A stretch of 17,821 bases of DNA from JBJXHG01 sp046160865 (GTDB lineage Bacteria > Planctomycetota > UBA1135 > GCA-002686595), in assembly GCA_046160865.1 (NCBI GenBank), contig JBJXHG010000128.1:1-17821 (forward strand), in the 5' to 3' direction. This document shows, one piece after another, positions 6,280 through 13,616 of the stretch; the first letter of the stretch is position 1, and the number at the start of each line of letters is the position of its first letter. A program made the translations under genes and the position numbers. The notes beneath the pieces are model-generated. The model was not told the DNA's origin. It made no database searches and was given only the letters and a program-made list of their open reading frames with translations.

Positions 6280-8493
6280 ATGCGACTTCGCTGCGCGCTG
6301 CGCTCGGCCGCCGTCCTCGCGTGCATCGGCGCGAGGGTCGAGCTCGCGTTCGCGTCACAAGAGACCGGTCCGCCGCGCATCGCCGTCGTGCTTTCGGGCG
6401 GCGGTGTGCGCGGCCTCGCGCACGTGGGAGTGCTGCAAGCGCTCGAAGAGCTCCACGTGCCGATCGATTTGGTCGTCGGCTCCGAATGGGGAGCGCTCGT
6501 CGGCGGGTTGTATGCGACCGGCCTCGCGCCGAGCGAGATCCAAGCCGCGCTGATCTCCTCTGATTGGAGCGATGCGCTCGAGGATCGCACGCCGCGTCGC
6601 TTCCTCTCGTTTCGCTCCAAACAAGAGGATCGCGAATATCTCGTCGACTTGCCGCTCGGCGTGGGATCGCGCGGGTTGATCCTCCCGCCGGGAATCTTGG
6701 CGGGCAGCGGTCTGCGTTTGGGGCTCGCGCGCTTGACGATGAACGCGCTCGGCACCGAGCACTTCGACGAACTGCCGACGCCGTTTCGCGCGGTGGCGAC
6801 GGATCTCGACGATGGCGAGTTCGTCACGCTGGACCACGGCTCGCTCGCCCGCGCGATCGAGGCCAGCATGGCGATGCCCGTGATGCGCGCACCGGTCACG
6901 TGGGATGGACGGCGTCTCGTCAGCGGCGCGGTCGGCGATCAACTTCCGATCGATGCCTCGCTCGCGCTCGGCGCCGAGATCCTCATCGTGGTCGACGTCA
7001 TCGATCTCGAGGCGGCGCCGCCACACCTCGACTTCCTGGGCGCCGGCGAGCGCGCACTGCAGCTCTCGGCGCGCCGGAGCGCGGCGCTGTCGCGCGCACG
7101 GTTGCGTGCGGGCGACGTGCTGTGCACACCGAGCTTCGAGGGCGTCGACCTCGCGGACTTCGAGCGTGCCGGCGCGATCGTCGAGCGTGGTCGCGCAGCC
7201 GCGCTCGCCTTGAAGGATCGTCTCGCGCCGCTGGCGCTCGAGCCCGCGGCGTTCGAGGTGCATGCCGATCGCCGTCGCGAGCGCGTACTCCCGCCGCCTG
7301 TGGTGGATGCGGTGCGCGTCGCGGAGTCCTGCCCCCTGGGCGAGGACTCCGTTCGCGCGCGCATGGAGAGCCGCGCCGGCGAGCGCCTCGATCCCGAGGT
7401 GGCAAGCTTCGACCTCGCGCGTCTATACGGCTTGAAGCTCTTTCAGCGCGTCGACGTCGACTTGGTCCCGACGAGCGCCGGCCACGCCGATCTCTGGGTC
7501 GATGCCGAGCCGATGCCCAGCGCTCCGCTGCATTGGCGCATGGGTCTCGTCGGCGAGCTGAGCGCCGGCGACGGCGTCGACTTCGTCATCGGAGGCAGCG
7601 TGCGTTATGCGCCGACCGACGACTGGGGTTCGGAATGGCGCGCACAAGCGGAGGTCGGGAATCGGCTGCTCTTCGCGCTGAGTCGGCGCCAAGCACTCGA
7701 TGCCGAGGGCCGCTGGTTCCTCGTGCCGCACGCGTCCTGGGAGCGACGTCCCGTGCAAGTGGCCGAGGGTGATGACACCGTCGCGCAGTTCTCCGTCGAA
7801 GAGTTCGACCTCGGTGTCGACGTCGTGCGCGAGATCGGGGACGAGTGGGAGGCGCGCGCCGGCATCGTGTATCGCACGGGGAATTCGCGGCTCGACATCG
7901 GAGATCCTGCGGTCGCGGTCGCGGACGACTTCGAAGCAGGTGGCGCTTTGTTCGGGCTCGCGTGCGACAGCTTGGACGACACGGCCTTCCCCACCATGGG
8001 CGCATTGCTGCGCGCCGAGTGGTTCCTGCCGGTCGACGATTTCAAGGAAGGACAAGACGAGACCACGCGCGTGCGCTACGACCGCTCGATCGCCATCGGT
8101 CGCGGATCCGTCACGCTGGGCGGTGAGCTCAGCACGGTCGTCGGTCAGGACAGCAGCGTGCAGAGCTTCTTCCCGCTGGGCGGATTCCTGCGCCTCAGCG
8201 GCCTGCAGCTGGACGAGATCAGCGGACCCACTGCGGTCCTCGCGCGCGCGGTGGTCCTGCACCCGCTCGGCTCACGTGCGCTCGAGCGCAAGTTCTTGAG
8301 CTGGTACGGCGGAGGGTCCATCGAAACCGGCAACGTGTTCGCCGAGCTCGACGCGGTCGAGTGGAATGCGCTGCGCCCGAGCGGATCCCTGTTCGTCGGC
8401 GTCGACACGATCGTCGGCGCGCTGTACGTGGGCTACGGACTCACCGAAGGCGGCGAACAGAGCGCGTTCCTCGTCTTCGGGCGTCCGTTCTGA
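6280..8493 (+). CDS. Patatin-POTRA-barrel protein (type Vd layout), catalytic dyad missing
   Basis: This 737-residue protein has a Sec signal (residues 1-25, AFA then S), a patatin domain (about 34-325), one POTRA-like domain (about 341-411) and a 16-strand-type barrel to a terminal Phe. That is the architecture of PlpD-like type Vd autotransporters, which carry a patatin lipase through or onto the outer membrane. The oxyanion-hole loop GGGVRG is intact at 40-45. The nucleophile elbow, normally GxSxG, reads GSEWG at 67-71, so Glu69 stands where Ser is expected. The DGG motif that supplies the catalytic Asp reads SGA, with Ser215 in its place (followed by VGDQLP). The patatin domain is therefore probably not a lipase and may bind lipid or serve as a scaffold. 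The frame is otherwise intact with no sign of decay. The start at 6280 is chosen for the signal sequence. Confidence 0.88.
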   Translation: MRLRCALRSAAVLACIGARVELAFASQETGPPRIAVVLSGGGVRGLAHVGVLQALEELHVPIDLVVGSEWGALVGGLYATGLAPSEIQAALISSDWSDALEDRTPRRFLSFRSKQEDREYLVDLPLGVGSRGLILPPGILAGSGLRLGLARLTMNALGTEHFDELPTPFRAVATDLDDGEFVTLDHGSLARAIEASMAMPVMRAPVTWDGRRLVSGAVGDQLPIDASLALGAEILIVVDVIDLEAAPPHLDFLGAGERALQLSARRSAALSRARLRAGDVLCTPSFEGVDLADFERAGAIVERGRAAALALKDRLAPLALEPAAFEVHADRRRERVLPPPVVDAVRVAESCPLGEDSVRARMESRAGERLDPEVASFDLARLYGLKLFQRVDVDLVPTSAGHADLWVDAEPMPSAPLHWRMGLVGELSAGDGVDFVIGGSVRYAPTDDWGSEWRAQAEVGNRLLFALSRRQALDAEGRWFLVPHASWERRPVQVAEGDDTVAQFSVEEFDLGVDVVREIGDEWEARAGIVYRTGNSRLDIGDPAVAVADDFEAGGALFGLACDSLDDTAFPTMGALLRAEWFLPVDDFKEGQDETTRVRYDRSIAIGRGSVTLGGELSTVVGQDSSVQSFFPLGGFLRLSGLQLDEISGPTAVLARAVVLHPLGSRALERKFLSWYGGGSIETGNVFAELDAVEWNALRPSGSLFVGVDTIVGALYVGYGLTEGGEQSAFLVFGRPF

Positions 8494-8496
8494 CTC

Positions 8497-8672
8497 GCCC
8501 GCAATTCTCACCACACCGCGGCTGCAACGGCGCAACTGCCGGCGTTTGCGGCGCCGAGCTTCTTCGCGCTCCTCGGCGACCTTATCAGGTCGCCTCCGGT
8601 GCGCTCGGTCGCTCGACTTGCATCCACCGACAGTTGCACCGTTTCGCTCGCGGTGTAGTGAGAAGTGCAGGC
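8497..8672. repeat. Palindromic intergenic element, copy B (family 1)
   Basis: Ends at 8497-8514 and 8655-8672 are complementary at 15 of 18 positions. The body is about 90% identical to the copy at 2-234 on both sides of a missing 57-bp segment, and it keeps the 7-bp hairpin (8575-8581 and 8588-8594). It begins 3 nt after the stop codon of the patatin-barrel gene, so it probably forms the 3' end of that transcript. Its right end runs into CTAGCAGCCCG, the same sequence that begins the element at 2911. Confidence 0.8.
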
Positions 8673-8684
8673 TAGCAGCCCGCA

Positions 8685-8838
8685 GTGAAAGTCATTCGGC
8701 GCCAAAGCCGTCCGTTCGCGCCGGCACGGCGTCGCTCGATCCTCGGCGAATCACGAGGATTCGCCTGCGGTCGAGCTTCCCCTTTTTCTGGACGGGGCCG
8801 ACGCGAACGGACGGCTTTGGCGCTCGAAGCACTTTCAC
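8685..8838. repeat. 154-bp palindromic element (family 3)
   Basis: Arms at 8685-8720 and 8802-8838 are inverted repeats; the inner 22 bp (8699-8720 and 8802-8823) are perfect complements, and the outer GTGAAAGT also matches. In the middle a perfect 8-bp stem (8745-8752 and 8758-8765) has a 5-nt loop. The sequence is unrelated to families 1 and 2 except for a CTAGCAGCCCG segment just to its left at 8672-8682. No coding content was seen. A non-autonomous mobile element is the likeliest explanation. Confidence 0.7.
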
Positions 8839-8880
8839 CACAGGATGCTCGCCCGCACCTCTCACCACGTCATCCTGCGG
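8838..8880. repeat. Stem with a family 1 end in its loop
   Basis: CCACAGGATG at 8838-8847 pairs with CATCCTGCGG at 8871-8880 at 9 of 10 positions. The loop holds GCCCGCACCTCTCACCAC (8851-8868), which matches the family 1 end at 16 of 18 positions. Its partner could be the right end at 8965-8981, giving a 131-bp element that encloses the short hairpin. Confidence 0.5.
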
Positions 8881-8910
8881 TCGCGCCAACTCGGTCGGAG
8901 AGGCGTTGTT

Positions 8911-8926
8911 GGATCGGAATCGATCC
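8911..8926. other. Small 6-bp dyad
   Basis: GGATCG at 8911-8916 and CGATCC at 8921-8926 are perfect complements with a 4-nt loop. It lies in the gene-free island between convergent genes and could add to a terminator; it may also be chance. Confidence 0.25.
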
Positions 8927-8940
8927 TCGCTAACGGGCGA

Positions 8941-8981
8941 GCCCGCATTTTTCACCGACGGGCGCGGTGAGAAACGCGGGC
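8941..8981. repeat. Minimal hairpin form of family 1, terminator-like
   Basis: GCCCGCATTTTTCACCG (8941-8957) and its complement (8965-8981) match at 15 of 17 positions around a 7-nt loop. This is the two ends of the family with nothing between them. It lies 34 nt downstream of the stop of the minus-strand lipoprotein gene and is well placed to end that transcript. Confidence 0.65.
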
Positions 8982-9015
8982 TGGGCGAGCGCTGCAACCG
9001 AACGCTCGTCGAACG

Positions 9016-9672
9016 TCACTTCACTGGTTGACGCGCGGCACTCAATCCGGCGGCGAGCTTATCGGAGGACTTCGACAGCCGACCCAGTCCCTCTGCGAGC
9101 TTGCGCCCGCTCTTCGCCGTGTCGCCAATTCGTCCAGAGATGGCGTCGATCCCGTTGGCCGTCAAATCGTTGCCGAGATACGTGCGGAGATCGGTGAGGG
9201 TGGCTTGGAGCGCGTTCGTTTCCGTCATCAACCCGTCGACCTGCTCCGAGACGTCCTTCACTTGATCGCGGAAGCTCGCGAGCCGCTTCGTGCCGTCCTC
9301 GCGCAGCTCAGAGTCCTGGATCGCCGCGTTCTGCGCTTCGAACTCGGCGAACCACTCCGTGGACTTGGCCTTCATGGCGTCACGGGCTTTCGTGAGCTTG
9401 GCGAACTCGCTCTGGAAACCGCCGAGCTGCTTCACGAATGTGTCGAACGCGGGCTTGGGATTCTGGTCTTTCGTGGCCGCCACTTGCTCGAGCGAAGCCA
9501 ACGTCTTGTCGAGGTACGTCTGCGTCTGGCCGGCGACGCTGCCGACTGTGACGACTTGATCGGCGGTGCGCGCGGCGCGGTCGTGGCCTTCCGTCGACTT
9601 GCACGCGATCGGCAGCATGCCGCAGACCAGCGACATGATCAGGGACGGCATGAGGGAGATTCGTGCTTGCAT
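9016..9672 (-). CDS. DUF2959-like helical lipoprotein
   Basis: This 218-residue protein is predicted to be a periplasmic helical lipoprotein of unknown function. The signal segment (residues 1-23) ends LPIAC with Cys24, a usable but imperfect lipobox. The rest is almost all helix and coiled coil. The stretch with W-F-A-E-F-E at 107-112, I-Q-D-S-E-L-R at 118-124 and D-L-R-T-Y-L-G-N-D-L-T-A-N-G-I at 161-175 follows the pattern of DUF2959 (W..E, then S-LR, then FRDxVLxLKHNLNAxAI). I rate the family assignment as likely rather than certain. The ATG at 9672 has a GAGGA ribosome site 6 nt before it; a TTG at 9687 is open but less likely. Hairpin 8941-8981 lies just downstream. Confidence 0.75.
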   Translation of the reverse strand: MQARISLMPSLIMSLVCGMLPIACKSTEGHDRAARTADQVVTVGSVAGQTQTYLDKTLASLEQVAATKDQNPKPAFDTFVKQLGGFQSEFAKLTKARDAMKAKSTEWFAEFEAQNAAIQDSELREDGTKRLASFRDQVKDVSEQVDGLMTETNALQATLTDLRTYLGNDLTANGIDAISGRIGDTAKSGRKLAEGLGRLSKSSDKLAAGLSAARQPVK

Positions 9673-9678
9673 GAGGGT

Positions 9679-9683
9679 TCCTC
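9679..9683 (-). promoter_or_regulatory. Ribosome binding site deciding the lipoprotein start
   Basis: On the minus strand GAGGA is separated by 6 nt from the ATG at 9672-9670. It selects this ATG over the upstream TTG at 9687, which would place the Shine-Dalgarno sequence inside the coding region. Confidence 0.6.
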
Positions 9684-9860
9684 GCAAAAAGGGATTGGGC
9701 TCGAAGGCGAGCGGCCACCTGTTCCGGAAATTTGCCGCGACACGTTAGCGTCATTCGGGCGCGCGAACCAGCCGAGCGCCCCGCCACCAGGTCGCCGGTG
9801 CCGATTCCGTCGAAGCGGACGGCTACTTCCTCGCACACGCGCAGTTGCGTGGCGATGCGA

Positions 9861-9921
9861 CCCCGCATCTCTCACCGCGTTGCGGCTGCGAACGCAGCAA
9901 GACGTGGTGAGAGCTCCGGGC
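9861..9921. repeat. Palindromic element, short copy (family 1)
   Basis: CCCCGCATCTCTCACCGC (9861-9878) faces GTGGTGAGAGCTCCGGGC (9904-9921), complementary at 14 of 18 positions. The loop holds a further stem (GCTGCG at 9885-9890 with CGCAGC at 9893-9898) and keeps the GCGGCTGC-AACG core of the long copies, so it looks like an internal-deletion form. It lies 108 nt downstream of the M14 peptidase stop. The rest of the 357-nt gap 9673-10029 holds only the lipoprotein's ribosome site and no gene I can support. Confidence 0.6.
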
Positions 9922-10029
9922 CAGCTCCGAACGCGCGGGCTGAGCCGCGCGACGGACCTGGTGAAGAAGGTCGGCCAGCAACCTGCAACCCGCGCTGCGG
10001 CCGGTGCACTCGCAGCGCGCGTCTACGCG

Positions 10030-11793
10030 CTACTGGATCTTGAGGTCGAGCGTCACGGCGCGCGCCTTCTCACTCTGGAAGCGGATCGTGACGCGATCGC
10101 CGCGTCCGCGCACGAACCAGCGCACGCGCACTTCGCCGCGTCCCGGGACACCGTCCTCGCGGACGAGGCGCGCCGGCTCGCGCTCCGCGAGCTGAATGCG
10201 CTCGGGGCGGAAGCGATCCGTGCGGAAGCCACCGGAGAGGACTTCGATGCGGCTGCCCTCGCACGTGTAGACGTCCGGCTGACCGATGCGCTTCGATGCT
10301 GCCAGCGCGGTGCGCGTCGGAATCAGACGTTGATTGCGGAACACCACGTCGATCGCGCGCACGCCGTCGCCGAGATCCGTCACGACCGCGTCCTCGATCG
10401 TGACGAGCGGCAGCGCGCGCGCGTGACGGACGCAGAAGAGTGCATTGCGGTGCACCATCTCCTCGATCAAGAACGTCGGCGGTACGCGGCCGACGTCCTT
10501 GCGGAACCCGCCGATCTCGATGCGACCGTACAGCGGATGGTCGTAGGCGTGCCACGGAACGTAGCCGCCGCCGAGCAAGAGCGTGTCGTCGAAGAACAAG
10601 CGGTCCTTCTGTGACTGATTGCCGAGAAAGTTCTGACCCGGGTCGACGTTCTTCGCCTTGTCCGGGAACATCTGCTCGGTCGACCACATCTCGTTCGTGA
10701 ACGAGAGGATGCCGAGGCCCTCGTACGTCCAGTTCACGAACCCGCCGAACACCGAGTACAGATCTTTCCAAATGATCATGTAGCGGTAGAACGGCAGCAT
10801 CCTCTCGCCGTCCTTGCCTAGCTCGTCGTACACGCGCACGTCGTCGCGCGGATACTCGCCGTACGTTTCGACGCCGGGGCCGCGCAGGATCATGCCGCCG
10901 CTGTTGTGGAACGATTGCACGGCGGCGATGTTCGGATGGTCGAGCACGAAGCGCGCGATCGCGCGCGTCTCGGGCCAGTAGAGCGGATACGGACCCGCTC
11001 CACCTTGCACGTGCTCGGGCTGCCACAGCGCAGGCCACGCGCGATTCATGTCGTACCCGCCGACCTCGTCCTCGTTCGTGCGGCCGTCGCCGTCGTTGTC
11101 GAAACCTTCGCCTCCGAGCGTCAACCAATCGCCGCGGATGCCTTTGTCGTTGCCGGGCACCGGCACGAGGATGCGCGGATCGTCGGGATCCTGGCGGTGC
11201 GTGCCCTGGCCGGGAACGAACTTGCGCATCTGCACGATCTGTCCGTCGCCGTCGAGATCGTCGGGCGAATCCTCGTCGAAGAGACCATCTCCGTCGTCGT
11301 CGGTCGGCTGTACGCCGGTTCGGGAGCTGCTCGCGTTGTGCGCCTTAGCGAACCAGCTCGCGCGGCCGTCCGGATTCACCATCGGCAATACGTAGAGCAC
11401 CGCGCGGTCGACGAGCTCCGTGGCTTCCGGATTCGAGCCGTAGTTCTCGAGCAAGTACCACGCGGCGTACAGCGCAGCTTCGCCGCCTTGCACTTCGTTG
11501 CCGTGGATGTTGCCGTCGATCCACATCGCCGGCTTCTCGCGATCCGCGCCCGTCGCCGGGTTGTGGATCGTGTACACGCGCAACTGGCGGCCCTCGACGC
11601 TGTGCCCGATCACTTCGTGCCGCACGAAGCCCGGGTGCGCGGCCTCGACGCGATCGAACAGCGCGTAGAGCTCGACGTCGTCGTACAGCCGGTTCCACGC
11701 GATCTCGACCTTCGGTCGATGGCGCGCCGCGGTGCCGGGAAAGCCCGCGTTCGGATCCTGCAACGCGAGGGAGAGGAGCAGCGCGAAGAACAT
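10030..11793 (-). CDS. M14-family zinc carboxypeptidase, exported, active site intact
   Basis: This 587-residue secreted metallopeptidase should cleave C-terminal residues or amide bonds of peptides. A short hydrophobic signal (residues 1-11) is followed by the M14 fold. The zinc ligands are His97 and Glu100 (HGNE) and His296 (SFHNSGG); the catalytic Glu368 is in FTNEMW; the substrate-carboxylate pair Asn250-Arg251 is in DMNRAWP. Acidic D-x-D-G-D-G loops at 165-184 and 232-242 interrupt the fold and look like calcium sites. A beta-rich C-terminal domain of about 130 residues follows. The ATG at 11793 overlaps the TGA of the upstream gene by one base (TGATG), so translation is probably coupled. 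A longer open frame reaches 13488 but shadows the upstream gene. The specificity, carboxypeptidase or peptidoglycan amidase, is open. Confidence 0.9.
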   Translation of the reverse strand: MFFALLLSLALQDPNAGFPGTAARHRPKVEIAWNRLYDDVELYALFDRVEAAHPGFVRHEVIGHSVEGRQLRVYTIHNPATGADREKPAMWIDGNIHGNEVQGGEAALYAAWYLLENYGSNPEATELVDRAVLYVLPMVNPDGRASWFAKAHNASSSRTGVQPTDDDGDGLFDEDSPDDLDGDGQIVQMRKFVPGQGTHRQDPDDPRILVPVPGNDKGIRGDWLTLGGEGFDNDGDGRTNEDEVGGYDMNRAWPALWQPEHVQGGAGPYPLYWPETRAIARFVLDHPNIAAVQSFHNSGGMILRGPGVETYGEYPRDDVRVYDELGKDGERMLPFYRYMIIWKDLYSVFGGFVNWTYEGLGILSFTNEMWSTEQMFPDKAKNVDPGQNFLGNQSQKDRLFFDDTLLLGGGYVPWHAYDHPLYGRIEIGGFRKDVGRVPPTFLIEEMVHRNALFCVRHARALPLVTIEDAVVTDLGDGVRAIDVVFRNQRLIPTRTALAASKRIGQPDVYTCEGSRIEVLSGGFRTDRFRPERIQLAEREPARLVREDGVPGRGEVRVRWFVRGRGDRVTIRFQSEKARAVTLDLKIQ

Positions 11794-13508
11794 CACTTCA
11801 CCTCCGGAATCGCTTCGGCCGTGCCGGCGTTGTTCGTGTCGAGCTCGACGCGCATCGCGGACGGCGACGCGCCGTGCACGAGCCAGCGGAACTCCTTGCG
11901 ACCGCCGCTCCCGGGCAAGTCGCTGGCGAGCTCTTGGCGGTTGCCTGCGAGAATGCGCCCGCTCTGTGGCAAACGCAGCGTGACGCGCGCGGGCCGCGCG
12001 ATCTCGGAGCGCTTCGCCGACGCGCTTTGCAGTGGAAGGAACGACGGGTTCTCGATCGCCGCATCGATCTGCCAGAGTCCGCCCGAGAGATCCTTCGCCG
12101 TGCACTCGACGATCCGCGGCCGCGCGAGCAGCTCGCCGAGCGTCGTCACGAACTCGCGCTCGGCCGCCGCGATGCGCACGCCTTCCGCCGCCGGCGGCTC
12201 GACGAGCGCGTACGGCGCGAAGCCGCCGATCTCGACCTGGCCGAGCTCGGGGTGGTCGAACGGCTTCCACGGCACGAACCGCGCGCTCTCGCCGCTCGCA
12301 TCGATCCACTTCAAGCGCTTCGCGTCGTCGGAAGGCTTGGGCTTTTCGTCGCCTTCGGGCTTCTTCTCGTCGGGCTTCGCGTCGCCTTTCTCCTCCGGCT
12401 TCGCGTCGGACTTCGCGCCGCCTTTCGCATCGGCGTCGTCGAGCGGCACGCTCCACGGCGCGATGTTCAGCGTCCACAAGCCGCGCTGCGCGTAGCACCA
12501 GCTCTGGAACGTGCCCGCGTCCGATTTGTCGCCCTTGGCCTTGCTCTTCGTGAGCTTCTGGTAGCGCGTGCCGATCTCGCCGAGCAACGCGGCGTCCGAA
12601 TCCATGACGCCTTCGGCCGGCACGAGCTTCTCGCGCGGCGCGTCGTCCTTCGCGCTCTTCGGCTTCTCGATCAAGTTGTCGAGCGCGCCGTACGTCACGA
12701 CGAGCGCGATGTCCTTGTGCGTCAGCACGAAGTCGCACAGCGCGCGCGCCTCGGGCTCGTCGGTGGGGAATGCGCCCGACTCCGCTTTGTGCGCGGCCCA
12801 GCCCTGCGGAAAGTTGCGGTTGACGACGGCGTCGAGCAGCGGATCCTCGCCCGCTTTCTCGTCGCGATCCGAATCGCGCCCTTCGGGCATCAAATGGAAC
12901 AGCCCGCGCTCGCCCTTCTTCTTGTCGGCTTGCACCAGCGCGCGCGGATCCGTCGGATCCGGCATCCAAACGCCCTCGGGATCGGGCACGCGCATGCTCG
13001 TCACGAGACCGTCGCCGTCGACGTCGGCGGGCGCATCTTCGCCGCTCTTGCCGTCGCGGTCGTCGTCGATGCCGAAGCCCGTGCCGCGCACCTCGGCCAG
13101 CGGCGAAACGAAGCGTGCTTGCGCGCCATCCGGATTCGCGCGCGCGACGAAGTAGAGCGTGCTCGTGTCGAGCAGCGCCTTTACCGCCGCGTCGGTCGCG
13201 TAGCGTGCCGCGAGATCTTGCGCGATCGAGAGCGCGAGCCCCGACGTGTACACGAGTGGACCGTCGAGGTTCGCGACGACGAGGATCGCGGGACGTCCGG
13301 GCTTGCGCTCGCCCGCGGCTAGTCGCAGCGCGTCGATCTTGCGCCCGCCGCGCGAGACGCCCACGGGCACGATCGACGCGAGCTCTGGATGCTCGGCCGC
13401 GACGCGCGTCAGCGCGGCCTCGAGCTGCTGGTGATCGAGCAGGGGAATCGTCGCGGCCGAGTCTTGCGCGAACGACGACGCGAGCCACAGGAGCGATCGG
13501 GCGATCAT
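11793..13508 (-). CDS. M14-family pseudopeptidase, paralogue of the downstream peptidase
   Basis: This 571-residue exported protein (signal residues 1-15) is clearly homologous to its downstream neighbour along its whole length: shared ANPDG at 124-128, three acidic loops (148-158, 162-167, 212-222), NRNFP at 230-234, a W-x-Y segment at 337-339 and DHPELGQVEIGGF at 418-430. All key catalytic positions differ. The HxxE motif reads DGPL (Asp82 and Leu85), the third zinc ligand is Gly274, and the catalytic Glu is Ala350. Only the Asn230-Arg231 substrate pair remains. Residues 356-401 form a Lys/Glu/Asp/Pro-rich linker not found in the partner. No frameshift or stop is present, so it is a maintained inactive relative and not a decayed gene. 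The start ATG at 13508 opens the signal; purine-rich AGGAG and AAGGA lie upstream. A role in substrate capture or as a subunit of the active enzyme is inference. Confidence 0.88.
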   Translation of the reverse strand: MIARSLLWLASSFAQDSAATIPLLDHQQLEAALTRVAAEHPELASIVPVGVSRGGRKIDALRLAAGERKPGRPAILVVANLDGPLVYTSGLALSIAQDLAARYATDAAVKALLDTSTLYFVARANPDGAQARFVSPLAEVRGTGFGIDDDRDGKSGEDAPADVDGDGLVTSMRVPDPEGVWMPDPTDPRALVQADKKKGERGLFHLMPEGRDSDRDEKAGEDPLLDAVVNRNFPQGWAAHKAESGAFPTDEPEARALCDFVLTHKDIALVVTYGALDNLIEKPKSAKDDAPREKLVPAEGVMDSDAALLGEIGTRYQKLTKSKAKGDKSDAGTFQSWCYAQRGLWTLNIAPWSVPLDDADAKGGAKSDAKPEEKGDAKPDEKKPEGDEKPKPSDDAKRLKWIDASGESARFVPWKPFDHPELGQVEIGGFAPYALVEPPAAEGVRIAAAEREFVTTLGELLARPRIVECTAKDLSGGLWQIDAAIENPSFLPLQSASAKRSEIARPARVTLRLPQSGRILAGNRQELASDLPGSGGRKEFRWLVHGASPSAMRVELDTNNAGTAEAIPEVK

Positions 13509-13616
13509 GGTCCTTCGGATCTCCTCATGATGGCGATCAAGGTACCCGACGTGGGCTGCGCACAGGAGCGCGCTCTCACGTCTTGCGATTCCGGTACGCG
13601 ACGACCGTTGCGGCGC

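Noticed and set aside
8361..8675. Arg-rich peptide encoded across copy B that resembles a peptide from copy A
   Set aside because: The similarity follows from the DNA repeat. The ends are inverted repeats, the inner hairpins are kept, and codon composition is not protein-like.
9700..9868. Minus-strand frame with a partly protein-like stretch (VRFDGIGTGDLVAG)
   Set aside because: It is short, runs into the lipoprotein gene in another frame, has no clear start or ribosome site, and no family was recognised.
2..9921. CRISPR array from the repeated segments
   Set aside because: Copies are kilobases apart, vary in length, and have no regular spacers or cas genes.
10030..13488. Single 1152-residue peptidase reading through both M14 genes
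   Set aside because: The N-terminal 565 residues are a shadow of the upstream gene's real frame. The true start is the ATG at 11793 with a signal-like hydrophobic segment.
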